Source: Talinum fruticosum (lineage: Eukaryota; Streptophyta; Magnoliopsida; Caryophyllales; Talinaceae). From it: a DNA stretch of 64,000 bases. This document shows positions 10,688 through 23,165 of this stretch, piece by piece. Where the stretch lies: positions 11,144,001 to 11,208,000 of the forward strand of contig JAITYX010000005.1 of NCBI GenBank assembly GCA_021018815.1, read 5' to 3'. How positions within the stretch are numbered: the first letter of the stretch is position 1; the number at the start of each line of letters is the position of its first letter. The notes beneath the pieces are model-generated. The model was not told where the DNA came from. It saw nothing but the letters and a program-made list of their open reading frames with translations, and made no database searches. The translations under genes were made by a program, and so were the position numbers.

Positions 10688-13600
10688 TGTAACACCCCAA
10701 AACACCCCCTAGGAGTATTACATCGCCGAGAGATCCTTAAAGGAACTGCCAAGGCTCTTTCTCGGTATTGGTTTATTTGTCTAAATCTAACTTAGAAGTA
10801 ATAAAGGTGGTTTTCCAAAGGAATATGAGATTTCCTAAAAATTTCGTGCAGACTTCGTTTGTAATGTGGACTATCCCTTAGGTTTAAAGCCCTAAAATCC
10901 TGCATAAAAGCATAACATAAATCAACGAGCCATACGCTCGGAGTATACAACTCAACGGCCACACGCCGGAGTCCAACCAATCATGCGATAAAACATAAAA
11001 CAATCTAAATGGTTTACTATACATTTGGTACAAACTACATGAACTAAAATACAAGTATAATACTTAGAAACATAAGAAATGCACGTCCGCTACTTGAATC
11101 ACTTAGCAAACAGCACACAACAATAAGTGGGAGTCCCGAATACGCTACATACCGCATACATCTCTTGAGAGTGTACCTGCGATACTAGGAGGGAAAAGGG
11201 GCAAATTTGTGAGGGTGAGCAATAAACCACGGGCTCACCGGATTCTTATACCCTTAAAATGGAAATTCTTTACGCATAATACTTATAATAATGAAATCTG
11301 TGAAAGCATAATAATATAATACAAATCTATATACTTTTCAATGAAATCTCTTGAAATGAATTGACACATATGAATCACAACACTTTAATCATTTGAAATG
11401 CGATTTCACACTCATCACAATTCTTTTTCAATTTGAATAAACTTTCTAGGCCTTCGAGGATTCAAACTAGCACTTCTTTAATTTCTAGGGCGCGACCCCG
11501 AACAAACGGCTCTCGGGACCTATCTTCTAAGAAGTCTCAGATCGGGCATCTTGCCACCGCAAGACCCCTGTTAGAACCCTTCCCTCGAAGTTTTTAGATA
11601 GGAGCCCCCGGTTCGAACCCTTCGAGTATGCTAAACGATCCGTAGCCGATCGATTCAAAATAATTTGCACATAATCATTCATCACATTCACTTCACGACT
11701 TTCTCAAATTGATTTAACATCAAGGAAGGCATGACACCACGTGTCACCCTTATAAATTCACTTTCTCAAATAAGTTTCGCTTCTTTAAAACACGTTTACG
11801 TTTCAAAGGCAGTTCTCAAGAAATTGTATTCAGGAATCATTCGCGTAAAATACATAACTCCTTTCAAAACTACTTTTCAACATCGTTTAACACAATCACT
11901 TGCACGAGATAGCTACAATTCAACACGAGTAGTCATTCTTAGCTCCTCTCTGACTGCACCTTTCTAAATTCACCAATTTAGTAAAATAAATTCATGTTAC
12001 GAGCCACAATAACCACGAGTAGGTGTCACCTAATTCAATGTCTCAACTTCTTACAATTCTCTGTCTTTACTTCAATTCCTCATTGTAGGTCTCAACTTTA
12101 TAAATCAACTTCCTTTGCTCATATTCAGCCATATAACTCCTAATCTCACTTTACCGCATTTCCTTTAGCCCCATTTACCTTTTAGTTTAATTCATTCTCA
12201 AGGATCTTAGATATGCCTTCAGCTTAGTCTAACCTCACCGTCCCCGACTTGTTGTTTCCCTACCTCAAATTGCCATTTAACATCTTTACCTTATTGATCA
12301 ACTCTTATTCGCCCATCCACGGTTATATAGTTCTTAATCACTTTTCATCACTTAATTTCCGCTAGCTTCGCTCACCTTCATGTTTAGTTTAACCTCGACA
12401 ATTTAAATGCATTTCGAACTCAATTAACTCGACAATCACCCACTTCTCGCTCCCATGCCTCAATTGTGTATCCATCAATATGAATTCATACTCCTCCTCA
12501 TACTTCACTCATTATTTCCCGATATTAGCAATCATTTTTTAACGCCGCGAATTCAATAAATCTCTAAGGGCTGAATCTGAAATATTACTTCACAATTTAT
12601 ACTCAAACCGCAATGTGCTCATACCCAACTGATTGAATTCTTGATACTACTCACTATATCCAAGAAATCTAACTCCGTCTAAATTTCCCGATTTCCAATT
12701 CAGGCCTAAGCAACTACCAAATCCCTTCAAGACTCTTAATTCAACTTTAAGTAATTACTAAATTTCTTCAAGGTTCCCATTCCAATTCTAGTATTTAACC
12801 GAAGTAACTCCTCTCATGCCCGGATTCAGCGCTAACAATTCCCTAAATCCATTATGAGCTCTTATTTCAATCTTAAACAACTACTAAGTCTATTATGCAA
12901 TACGGATGCTAAAAATTCATAACAAACTCAATATTCATAGCAATCATTCAATATTCACAATAAATCCATTTGGGTTTCGAAATTACTAATAGTTTAGAGT
13001 ATACAACTACCCGCCTCGAATTATAGGGTTTGGAATTAATTGAACCGCTTGCTGTCCGTGTTCGGTGTTCGGTTGTGTTCGGTTCTCGGACTCTCGCTTC
13101 CTCTTGCTTCGGTTCGGCATTTCCGGTTCTCACCGCCTCTCGGTCCGGCCCTCGCAAGCTTACAGCCGGTCTGCCTCCCCAGCCGCCGTTACTTCTCCCG
13201 GATTCCGCGTCTCAAACCCCTCGCATCCGTACACGCTTCGGGTCCTTCCTTCACCCTCGCTCTGTCCTAGTCTCTCGCTCTCTTCCCTTCGCTCGTGCTA
13301 CCGGCTGCCGCCTTCGGTTCTGCGGTGGTCGTCGGTGCCCTTGGTCTCCTCGGCCTCCGCACGCTCGCCTCCTCTTTCTCTCTTTCTCCCCATTCAAGGC
13401 TCCCTCTTTCTTCCTCGTCTATTCTTCCTCTCGCTACTCTTCTTCTTCTTTCTTTGCTTTGCTTCTTTTCCTTCGCCTTCGTCCGCCGCTCACCGGCATT
13501 CGGCCTCTACTTCGGTTCCCGCGCGCCTCTCTCTCTCTTTCTGCTCTGTTCCTCTCACTCGTTTTCCCTTTCTTTCATTTTGCTCTGCTCGACCTCTCTC

Positions 13601-13874
13601 TCCCTTCCTCTCTTTATTTTCTCTCTCTCTCCACCGAGTGGTGGGCTTGGTGCCATGTTACAATTGAACCTCAAGTTTCTCCTCTCTAATCTACTCGGTT
13701 AAGAGTATTCCTAATCCCTATTCTTCTCTTTTTTTTTTTTTTATTAATCCTCAATATAATTAAACCCCACATACGTAACATACGCGGTCTCGGATTAATA
13801 CGTAGCTGGTCCGGGCAAAAACTCGAAAACGGAATTAATACGCTTCACCAATAAGAGTTACGCAAACAAATAAT
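10688..13874 (+). mobile_element. G1: gypsy-type LTR, left part (split by S2)
   Basis: It begins TGTAACACCCC, a start common in plant Ty3/gypsy LTRs. It has no gag or pol, so it is best read as a solo LTR. The right part is 24770-24898 and ends GGGTCTTATA. A 5-bp TSD GAAAA flanks the pair (10683-10687 and 24899-24903). S2 is inserted in it with TSD ATAAT (13870-13874 and 24765-24769). Without S2 it would be about 3.3 kb. It is AT-rich except for a GC-rich, pyrimidine-biased island at 13030-13700. Confidence 0.78.
13030..13700 (+). other. GC-rich pyrimidine island inside G1 LTR
   Basis: This 670-bp block is C/T-rich on the + strand and leaves three + frames open for 135-219 codons. The translations are Ser/Leu/Pro/Arg-rich and repetitive, without a known domain. 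I read the open frames as a by-product of base bias, not genes. The block ends in (CT)n near 13620-13635 and a poly-T run at 13729-13742. Confidence 0.6.
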
Positions 13875-15441
13875 TGAAGATTTGCTCGGGAGAGTCCGAG
13901 TCACCCTAGAGGGGGTGAATAGGGTGATGGAGGATATTCTTTAAAAATCAAACTCTTTTGCCAAAGTGAAGGCAGAAAGCAGTTCCGAGTCAAAAGTGAA
14001 GTCAAAAAGTATGAACTCGGAATTGCTATAAAGAGTAAAGAGGTAGATAAATCTGAAGCTTTGAGGTCATGTCCGAGTCTAGAATGTACTCGGAAAGTAA
14101 AAACAAAGAAGTTACGTGGAAACCCTCCCGGGGCAGAAAACCACGGACCGTGCTAATCCAAGCACGAAGTTAAATCCACTATTTTGAGTCCATAAAACAC
14201 GATAGATCGACTCAACCCAAGTTGCTCCCTTAAGCAACTCCTTACAAGTTTTCCTAGACTCATAAATTCCCTTATCCGATCTAGTACTTCCTAGCTGAGA
14301 TAACCCTTACAGCTAGGGACAACTAAGCTGAGTTAACCTTTACAGACTTAGTCAAGGGACCTTACCCGAAAGTAAGAAAGTGTTTGTAACTAAGTACAAG
14401 ACCTTACAACTCGGAGAGTAATGAATTACAGAGTGGGAGTTGTAAGTAGAAGATTGAGAATGAATACAATGACTTTGCTCAAGTACGTGTATTAACAATA
14501 GGTTCGGCAATCTTCAAGTCTTGAAAGTTGGCTTCTATTTATAGATGTCCAAGAAACATAGCCATTATCTCCATCTCGCTATCCGAGAGTCCTTCGTGAC
14601 CGTTGATAAGGGCTTTACGAGTCACTCGGAAAGTATCCGTTGTGATATGAATGTTGGACAACGGTTTAACTCTCTTGGAAGTCCCAAAACCACTAGCGAG
14701 TGTCTTGAAGGATAAGGTGGAAACCACTGTTAAGCTTGGCATTTCAATTTTCCAGATTTGGAAACAGCATGACCTCGACGCAATCTTCCGGGACCGGGAC
14801 AGAGAAGGGGAAAAGCCATGTCTCGCTGGTGATTTGACGTTTTGAAGCCGAATACTTTTGTATTTCAAAAATGTACCCTCGTTTGAATAACCTACAAAAG
14901 TAAATCAATTTTGGTTCTCAATGTATAGACACGAGATAATAATATAATTAGGATAATTAAGCAACTAATTATCCGAGTCGGAAAAGGAATGGAATTTTTC
15001 GAGTCTAATATCCATGAAACTCAAAATTCCATCCGAGTTAGTCCGAGCGAGAATCAAGTTATACAACGAATATCAAAGTGAAACAAACTTGATCTAGATT
15101 AAGCATAATTTAGACTAGAAGCACTGACTCCAACAAAATAGAACTTATAACATGAAGTCGGATCCGAGCGCGATTAAGCGAAATACTAGTCAATTCAACA
15201 TGCGATATATCTAAGTGATGAGGGACTCGAACCGAGTGAGACATGCATATCTCGTTTTCCGAGTCACTTGGAGACAAGCAAGAAATACATGCTATATCAC
15301 TTAGAAAAGATACCATATCACTCAGAAAAGTTTCTAAGGTACAAAGAATGCCTTGGAATCAAAACTCTATAAGTGAGAAGTTTTATACCCGATTCCTTTG
15401 TTAGAACTCATAATTAGGCGAGAATAGTGTCCGAGTCTTCA
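13875..15441 (-). repeat. S2 3' LTR
   Basis: 1567 bp; in element orientation it starts TGAAGACTCGG next to the PPT. It is subfamily B (a GGAATCGGGTATAA block near its start). The TATA box is at 14536-14543, and CGAGTCACTCG lies about 80-90 bp upstream of it at 14619-14629. Relative to the 5' LTR, about 21 bp including the AAAGTAT...ATACTTT palindrome is deleted near 14911-14920. Confidence 0.9.
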
Positions 15442-15453
15442 ATCTCCCCTTTT
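15442..15453 (-). promoter_or_regulatory. S2 polypurine tract
   Basis: ATCTCCCCTTTT on the + strand, AAAAGGGGAGAT in element sense, abuts the 3' LTR. A second box (TCTCCCCTAAACAAG, 15676-15690) and a weaker pyrimidine box near 15713-15728 lie further into the element, so this copy also shows repeated PPT-like sites. Confidence 0.85.
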
Positions 15454-15769
15454 GATGAAAGGCATTCCATACTTAGACAAAAACTTTGTTAGTGACATTG
15501 ATCTGTTTTTGTAAATGATGCGCAGAGTAAAGCATCCTTAAAGTAACGAGATATACAGACAATTGTTAATGAAATGTATATAAACTCGAAATGGTTGCAA
15601 TATTCAATAATCGAGAGAAAATTGAAGAGAAAGTATTAATTCATTGAAATTAAAGAGAGTACACAGAAGAAGAATCTCCCCTAAACAAGACAACAAGTTT
15701 TTCATTTATATTCTCCACCTTCCCTTTCAGCAAAAACTACAACAAAAGGGAAGAAGACAACAGATTAGT

Positions 15770-17500
15770 ACAACTTTGATGTCCGGACAAAAGAAAGAAG
15801 TAGAAATCTCTCAGGAAGAAGAAGAATCTGCGGATCGTGGAATTGTGACACGGTGCATGGTGCCTACGAGGGAGAGGGGGATGTTTGAGTAGAAGCGGAG
15901 GGATGAGAGGTACGCCGGTGCTGGTAAGATCTTGACGATGTGCTTGAGCGCGGCGGAGGAGAACCGGGATCACCGTAAAGGGCTCAGCTCCGAGTGGCTG
16001 ACCCAAAACAAGAGGATCTAGGGGTTCCTCCCTATGGACCTCGGTAGTTGGAGGGGTTGCTCTAACCGACCTGCTGCATGTTGTCGTGGCACGGCGAGGT
16101 CTTCTAACCCACTCGGACTCACTGTCCGAGCTAAGTACTGCCACTTGAGCTTGAGGAGCGAGTCGACCCTCAGCGGTTCCCGCTGCCTCTTCTTGGTTTT
16201 CCACCCCTTGCCCTGTCGGAGCTGCCTCGCCGCGAGCTCCTCGGCGGCTGCTTCTTCTTTGTGTGTAGCTTCTTCTTCCTCCCCGCTTTCGAGGAGGTCG
16301 GGCCTGGGCTCGAGGACGCTTCGAAGTGTCCGAGTCGCCACGGTCTTGAGCCGCCTTAGACCTTCTCTCTCGGAGGAGCTCGACCAGCTCCCTTTGCTCC
16401 TTCACCAACTCCTGCTGCTCCTTCACTAACTCCCTCATCTCAAGAACCAGTGATTGCTGCTCTTAAATTTGGGATTGGGTTGTTTTTTGGTTAATGGTCG
16501 GACTAATAGACGAGTCCTGAATGACCGGAGCATGTCCTTAAATTCGAGAGGAGACGGAGTTGATTTTGTCTAGGAAAGCGGTGGACAAAATAAAGAGACA
16601 TTTTGAGGCACCTGAGGTGGAAGCACTAACAGGTGGGGTAGGGAGAGAGAGGGGTTTCTTTCCGAGTCTAAGGCGGAGAAGGAGGCCTCCACTCTAAGTA
16701 GTGCACCCGGACACCGGGTTGAGTTTCCTGGTATCCGTACCCTCGGAGTTCCTTCTTGCCAACAACAATGGCAGCCTCGGACACAGCATTGGGGTCCGAG
16801 GGGAGAGGAACCTTGAATTGTTTAAAAACAAGGGTGAAAAGAGCACCGAAGGGAAGAGGGGTGTTCTTCTTGGTTTGGAGTTAAGCTGGTACAACCGCCA
16901 TCCGCTCAATGATTGAGGGGAAGAGGTCTACATTATAGCCATCAAGAATGTCGAAAAGAGATTTCAAATGCTTGGAGTTGGGGTTCTCCTTGCTGGAATG
17001 CCGAGAGAAAAAGGTTCTCATCAGCGAGAAGCACGAAGGTGTGCTTCGACTTCAACCGAGTCATCGAAAAAATTTTCCGTAACTCAGGAACTCTTTAGCA
17101 TACTTTTCAAAGAAGTCATCGGCGACTTCGAGTGAAAGGAATGGGGTTGCTGTTCAAGAAGAGAGAGGAAACCTTGAATAGGCGGTAGAGGAGAGAGCTG
17201 TTTATTCGGACAGTCACATTTCGAACTCCGGAGGTTAGGACACCTTCAGAGTGAGTGAGGTGAGTGTAAAACTCGAAACGAGTTCGGGTAAATGAACTCG
17301 CTGAAGCAAAGAATGTTATATGCTCCGGTGGTTTGAATGTGGGGCAACCACGAAAATTTTATGGTTGGGAAAAACTTGTCGTCCAGCGTGAGATGCTCTG
17401 GGTGACAACGGGCTTTGAAGGGGTTGAGCCTTCGAGTTTTGGTGCGAGGCTTTTTAGAGGAGGAGGCCTGAAAGTCGGGATGATTACCTCTCTTAGGCAT
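15770..17500 (-). pseudogene. S2 ORF3
   Basis: The start at 17500 gives MPKRGNHPDFQASSSKKPRT, with the basic KKPRTK patch, then LTLDDKFFPT, matching S1. The centre is frame-shifted. The C-terminal part is a 233-codon open stretch (16438-15737) that begins with the heptad-like MRELVKEQQELVKEQREL, then an Arg/Glu-rich region, then EEPLDPLVLGQPL and a VIPVLL block also seen in S1, S5 and S6. Residues before MRELVKEQ may belong to the same protein upstream. The charged C-terminal third has higher GC than its surroundings. The function is unknown; the coiled coil suggests self-association. Confidence 0.65.
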
Positions 17501-17733
17501 TTTGTGAGAATAAGGAAAGAAAGATGAAACTTTTGAGGAGGAAAGAAAAGAGAAGGTTCACGAGAACGAAAGAAAAGAGTAGAAGAAAGAGATTGAGAGC
17601 AGATCGCACTTACTTGAGATGAGCTTTGCGTCATTTGAAAATGTCCAGAGACCATCTGTAGACGTAAAAAGCTTTATGTACGAGAGAGATAGAGAATGGA
17701 ATGTGAAGTAACGAGACGAAGATGAATAGGCGC

Positions 17734-17741
17734 TATATATA
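17734..17741 (-). promoter_or_regulatory. Internal TATA box upstream of S2 ORF3
   Basis: CTATATATAG in element sense, 234 bp before the ORF3 ATG. The leader is C/T-rich and includes CAAGTAAGTGCG (near 17605-17616, minus strand), a good match to a plant 5' splice site, so a short 5' UTR intron is possible. AACGG-type words occur upstream at 17750-17850. Confidence 0.55.
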
Positions 17742-18129
17742 GAAGGAAAACGTCCGTTAACATTCCGTTCGACTCGGCTCGTCCATCAGCCATCTTTGAC
17801 TGGTGTGATGGTTCTCTTCTTCGACGGTTAGGATTCAGCACGGTTTGAAATCCAATGGCTAGCGTTTCATCACGGATCACGAGAGAGCGGGAGAGGGAAA
17901 AAATTTGAAAAAATATTCTGAAATTCTCCACTCATCTAGAGATAATTCTAGAAAATTTGAAGTCCAATTTTTCTCGACGTTTGAGTCCGACTCGGATAGG
18001 TTTCCGAGTGACTCGAAACTACAAATAACTAACAACTACTAGCTCGAGTATCACCGGATCAACCGAACTAATGGTTATTAACAGTTTGAAAACACATAAC
18101 ACAAAATCATGTAATGGAAAATAGTTATG

Positions 18130-21100
18130 CATGTAACATACCAAGCTCATTCCGAATAAAGCAAAACCGATCATCACGAAGAGGCTTAATAAAAATATCA
18201 GCTAATTGAAGATTAGTAGGAATGAACTTAAGTTCAATATCACCTTTCTCGGAGTGGTCTCTTAAGAAATGATATCCGACTTCAATGTGTTTTATCTTTG
18301 AGTGCTGAACTGGATTCTTCGTGATGTTGATTGCACTCGATTGTCACACTTGATTGGAACTAATTTGAAAGTAAGTCCAAGATCTCTCAAGTGTTGCTTT
18401 ATCCATAAAATCTGAGCGCAACATGCTCCAGACTGCAATATACTCGACTTCAGCAGTTGATAGAGCCACTAAATTTTGCTTCTTTGAGTGCCAAGATATT
18501 AGGGATTGACCTGAAATTGGCGAGCTCCGAAGTGCTTTTTCTATCAACTTTGTATCCAGTGTAGTCCGCATCTAAGTATCCAAGTGAGAGTCGGTTACGA
18601 GTCTCTTGAGTACCAGAGACCTAAGTTCTAAGTTCCTGCAAGATATCTCGAATATTCTCTTCACCCCAGTGAGGTGTGATTCTTTTGGATTAGCTTGAAA
18701 TCTTGCGCATAAACAAACACCGAACATTATATCTGGCTGGCTTGAAGTAAGATATAGCAAAGATCCAATCATACCTCGATAGAGTTTCGATCTATTGCTT
18801 TACCTTTCTTGTCCGAGTCAAGCTTTTTACTGTCGCTCATGGGTGTAGATGTGTGCTTTGCATCTTGAAGTTTGTATTTCTTCAGCTGTTCCTTGGTATA
18901 CTTTGATTGATGGACATAAATTCCATCTTTGTCTTGTTTGATTTGTAGACCAAAGAAGAAATTGAGTTCTCCCATCATACTCATTTGAAATTCCCGACTC
19001 ATCAACTCGTGAAAATTCTCGCACGAGATATTCATTAGTAGCTCCAAAGATAATATCATCAACATAGATTTGAACAATAAGGAAATCTTTCCCTTTGGTT
19101 TTTATAAAGAGTGTCTTGTCAATCTGACCTCTTTTAAAATCATTTTGAACCAAGAAATTGCTCGGTCTTTCATACCAAGCTCTGGGAGCTTGTTTAAGAC
19201 CATAGAGAGCCTTTTGAAGTTTGAAAACATGATCTGGAAATTCTGAGTTTTCAAAACCAGGAGGCCGCTCGACATAGACTTCCTCTTCAATAAAACCATT
19301 GAGAAATGCACACTTAACATCCATTTGATATAATTTAATATGCATGCTCGGATGCAAATGCCAACAAAATTCTAATAGCTTCGATTCTCGGCAACAGTGC
19401 AAAGGTTTCCCCACAATCAATTCTTTCTTCTTGATTGTAACCTTGAGCCACAAGTCTAGCCTTGTTTCTGACTACCACCCCTCCTTCATCCAGTTTGTTC
19501 TTAAAAACCCATTTGGTTCCTATGACTGGGTGGTCGAAGGTCGTTTGGTCGGAGTCCGGACTTGGTTTCTTTCAAATTGATTGAGTTCCTCTTGCATGGC
19601 CTCTACCCATTCAGGTTCATTTAGGGCCTCTAATGCATTTCTGGGTTCAGTTAATGAAATGAATGCAGTGAATGCACATAGATTTTAAAGAAAGGAACGA
19701 GTTCTTACCCCACAGTTGATATCCGATATTATGTTTTCTAGTGGGTGACTAGAAGTAAACTTGAATGCTCTACCTCTTCTTTGATTCACAAGATTTGTGG
19801 GCTGAACTACCCGATCTTCGAAGCTTGTTCTCAGTGAGCTTCTTCATTGACTTGTTCATTCCGAGCAGGCTCTTGAGTTGTCTCATTCTCGAGTCACTTC
19901 GTTCGAGTGACTTCATTCCGAGCCGGTTGAGCTTGAGTCTTTGTAGACTCGGTTTCATCATCTTCTCTGCTGAGTTTCAGATCCGAGTATGAAGACTCAC
20001 TTGGTTTTTCCTGTTCAAGCTCATCAAAAACAACGTGGATGATTTCTTCCACTTTATTAGTTCTCTTATTGAAAATGCGATAAGCTCTGCTGTGAGAAGA
20101 ATAACCCAGAAAAATACCTTTGTCCGACCGAGCATCAAACTTGGTCGAGTGTTCCTTACCATTGTTGTGAATGAAACACTTACATCCAAATGGTCTGAAG
20201 TAGGAAATATTTGGTTTCTTCCCTTTGTAGAGCTCATAAGGTGTTTTCTTCAATATAGGTCCGATGAGGCATCTATTCAAGGTATAGTTGGTCGTGTTGA
20301 TCGCCTCAGCCTGTAAATAGTAAGGTAAGTTGTGCTCAATCATCATCGTCCTTGCTATTTCTTCAAAAGTTCTATTCTTTCTCTCTACTACTCCATTTTG
20401 TTGAGGGGTTCTTGGTGCTGAGAAGTTGTGAGAGATGCCATTTTTGTCACAAAACTTTGAGAATTCCGAGTAGTCGAACTCCCTTCCATGGTCGGTTCGA
20501 ATTCTCTAGATCCGAGTCCGAGACTCAACTTGGATTTTTCTGCAGAGCTTGCTGAACTCCTTCGATGCTTCATTTTTGCATTTAAGAAAACACACCTAGG
20601 TAAATCGTGAATAATCATCAATAATAACAAATATATATGATTTACCTCCAAGGCTCTTAACAGGTATTTCACCACATAAGTCCATATGCAGTAGCTCAAG
20701 CACTTTAGATGTGGAAACTGTCTTCGGAGATTTGAATGATGATCCGACTTGTTTCCTCGTTGTGCTTGCTTCACAAACTTTATCTTTTTCAAAAGCACAG
20801 TTAGATAAACCCCTAACCGGACCATGAGATGCCAATTTCTTGATTGTGTGCATGCTAATATGGCCTAATCTACAATGCCATGTCCATAAGTCATCATGAA
20901 GAGATGCTTTTAAGTAAGATAAATTGTGACTAGGGTCGAAAGAGGAATAATGTAAGTGTTACCTGATCTTTTCCTGAAAGCTTGACCTCTTTGGTGGTAA
21001 CATCGTAAATGTAACGGTTGGTCCGAGTGAATCTTAACTCTTGACCTTTATTGCACAGATTGAGAGATGCTTGAGCAGATTGTACTTTAATCCTTTGACA

Positions 21101-21640
21101 AAATAAACTGGATTGACCAGATTACATCCGCTTCCAATCTTGCCTATCCCAACTATCTTGCCTTTGTTGTCATCTCCAAACGTGACCTTTCCTCCTTTAT
21201 GTTTTTCCAACTCGGAGAAGAGTCCCGCTTCTCCCGACATGTGGCATGAACATCCACCGTCAAGGTACCAATGACCTTTTGATCTCTTCCGAGTGACCTG
21301 CAAAACAGAAAAAATCTAACCCTTCTCGCTTCCTCTAACAAACCCGAGTAACATTCTTTACTGTGGTCCTCTTCCGAGGAAGAAGGTTTTTCGAACCCGA
21401 TTTGAATGACTTTGGGTTTAGTCCGATTATGAGTCTTTCTTGCGAGAACCGAGTCCGTGTCTCTTTCTTTTTGAAAACATTTCCTTTGGAAACCGAAGAA
21501 GATGGTTTCTTCTTGTAAACAGCTCTGGGCTTAGTCCTCCCTTCATTTTTATGAATGGGACCATGCTCATCTTTCCTGAACTTTACAGTTCCGGAATCCT
21601 TTTAAATAGTTCGAGTAGGAATTGGATTCCTACTCTTTGT
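18130..21640 (-). pseudogene. pol: S2 pol remnant
   Basis: The best-preserved Pol here. Protease box: WYLDGGCSCHMSGE at about 21275-21235, with Gly in place of the Ser/Thr of the usual D-S/T-G. Integrase: the HHCC region (20853 downwards; second Cys changed, VCEAST), then LLHMDLCGEI. Post-integrase: NYTLNRCLIGPILKKTPYEL and FRPFGCKCF (20346-19894, open 150 codons). RT: QMDVKCAFLNGF, LYGLKQAPRAWYE, and YVDD at 19055-19066 (19453-18827 open). RNase H: SLISWHSKKQNLVALSTAE to about 18150. Fewer lesions than S1, but stops remain between the open stretches. Confidence 0.9.
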
Positions 21641-23120
21641 TGAAACTAAGACCTTCTTTTCTGAAGGAGACACATTGAGATCCTAAGAGCATGTCAAGGT
21701 TTTCTCGACCTTGAGTAAACTTTAAAACCAGATCTTGGGACTCAATGAGCTTTTGCTCTAGCTGCTCATTTTCTTTTCTGAGTAACTCATACTCAGTCTT
21801 ATTGGATTGAGCACTAGTCTTGAGTTCTCCGAGTATAAGTCTCAGCTTTTTCCAATTCATTTTTCAAAGAAATGCTCTCGAAGAAATTGACTCAAGTTGT
21901 TCTTTGAAATGAGAAGAGTCGAATTGGACTTTTCTTCCAAAGTAAAAATGTATTTAGCTAAGTCAACTTTGGAGAATTTGAGGAAGTATTCAATTACCTC
22001 TCGAGGATTTGTTTCCTCACTGTCTCGAGTCCGAGTCCGACTCTCTTTCACCTTCCGAGTCGAGATTGCCATCGGACATTTTGAGTCATCCGACTCCTCA
22101 TCACTTCGATGAGTCCTCATCGCTCCATGTTGCCATCATAGCCTTTTTCTTCTTTCTGTCCCTTTTCTCTTTGGACGAGTCTTTGACTATGTGGTCTTTG
22201 CTGCCACACTCAAAACATCCAGAATTTTTAGTTAAAGATAACTTTGAAGGAGAAGAATACTTAACCTTTTCTGTCCCTCTTATCTTTCTTGTAGAATTCT
22301 TCATTTGGCCATTTATCCCATCTTTTGTGCTTCATCATTCTCTTGAAGCCTCTAGCAATAAGTGCCATGGGATCCTCTTCGAGTCGGAGGAACTCAAATT
22401 TGCCTCTCGGGTTTCTAAGGCTTTCAGTGCTATGTTCTTTTTGGTGCTGCCCTCAGCATCCTCCTCTTCCAGTGGATTTCATGAGTGAGAAGCTTCCCGA
22501 TGAGCTCGTCTCGCTTTAGAAGTGATAGGTTCTCAGCCTCCTCTATGGCGGTCACCTTGGGACCCCATCTTCTCTTTGGCAGGCTTCGAGTATCTTTCTG
22601 CACATTTCCTCGTGTGAAATCTTCTTACCCAGAGATTTGAGATTGTTGGTAATCTTAGTAAATCGAATGAACATCCGAGTGATGTTTTCTTCCGGCTCCA
22701 TCTTAAATAGCTCATATCTATGAAGATACTCGGTTGATCTTTGCTTGTCCGACCTGGCTAGTGCCTTCGTAAGTGTTGACTAAGGTATCCCACTCTTCTT
22801 TTGCTGAATCACGAGCGGACACTCGATTGTATTCTTCCGAGCTAATGGCGCACATCAAAATGTTCATTGCCTTGAAGTTCTTTCCGAACTTCTCTGCTTC
22901 CCCGGAGTGAACTCGGCCTTTGTCTTGAGAATGAGTATGAATTCTTCTATCTTCATGGGAATGTAATTTCCATTTTGTATGATGTCCCGGACATCTTCAT
23001 CATGATCCATGAGAATACATTCCATAAGTTTCTTCCAAGTGCTCGAAGTTTGACCTTTTGAATTTTGGTGGTCTCGTTGGAAGATCTTCCTTCATCGAAC
23101 TCTCCATTGTTCCGAGCCAT
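21640..23120 (-). pseudogene. gag: S2 gag remnant
   Basis: The start ATG at 23120 gives MARNNGE, the same start as S4. UBN2-type blocks follow, then the zinc knuckle near 22222-22178 read as CFECGSKDHIVKDSS: the last Cys of CX2CX4HX4C is Ser because CTGTCC reads CTCGTCC there. The linker NLDMLLGSQCVSF lies near 21690. It is frame-shifted in several places. The PBS and 5' LTR follow directly upstream. Confidence 0.85.
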
Positions 23121-23165
23121 TTGATCTTTGTACCTTTGGATGGTTAGATCCTTTCTGAAAGGCTA

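Noticed and set aside
13030..13689. 219-codon open frame as a host gene
   Set aside because: Three frames of the same strand are open at once and translate to Ser/Leu/Pro/Arg-rich repeats, the result of C/T-rich base bias inside an LTR.
15737..16438. Independent Arg-rich host gene on the minus strand
   Set aside because: It is the C-terminal part of S2 ORF3: same place between the ORF3 N-terminus and PPT, and its end matches S5 and S6.
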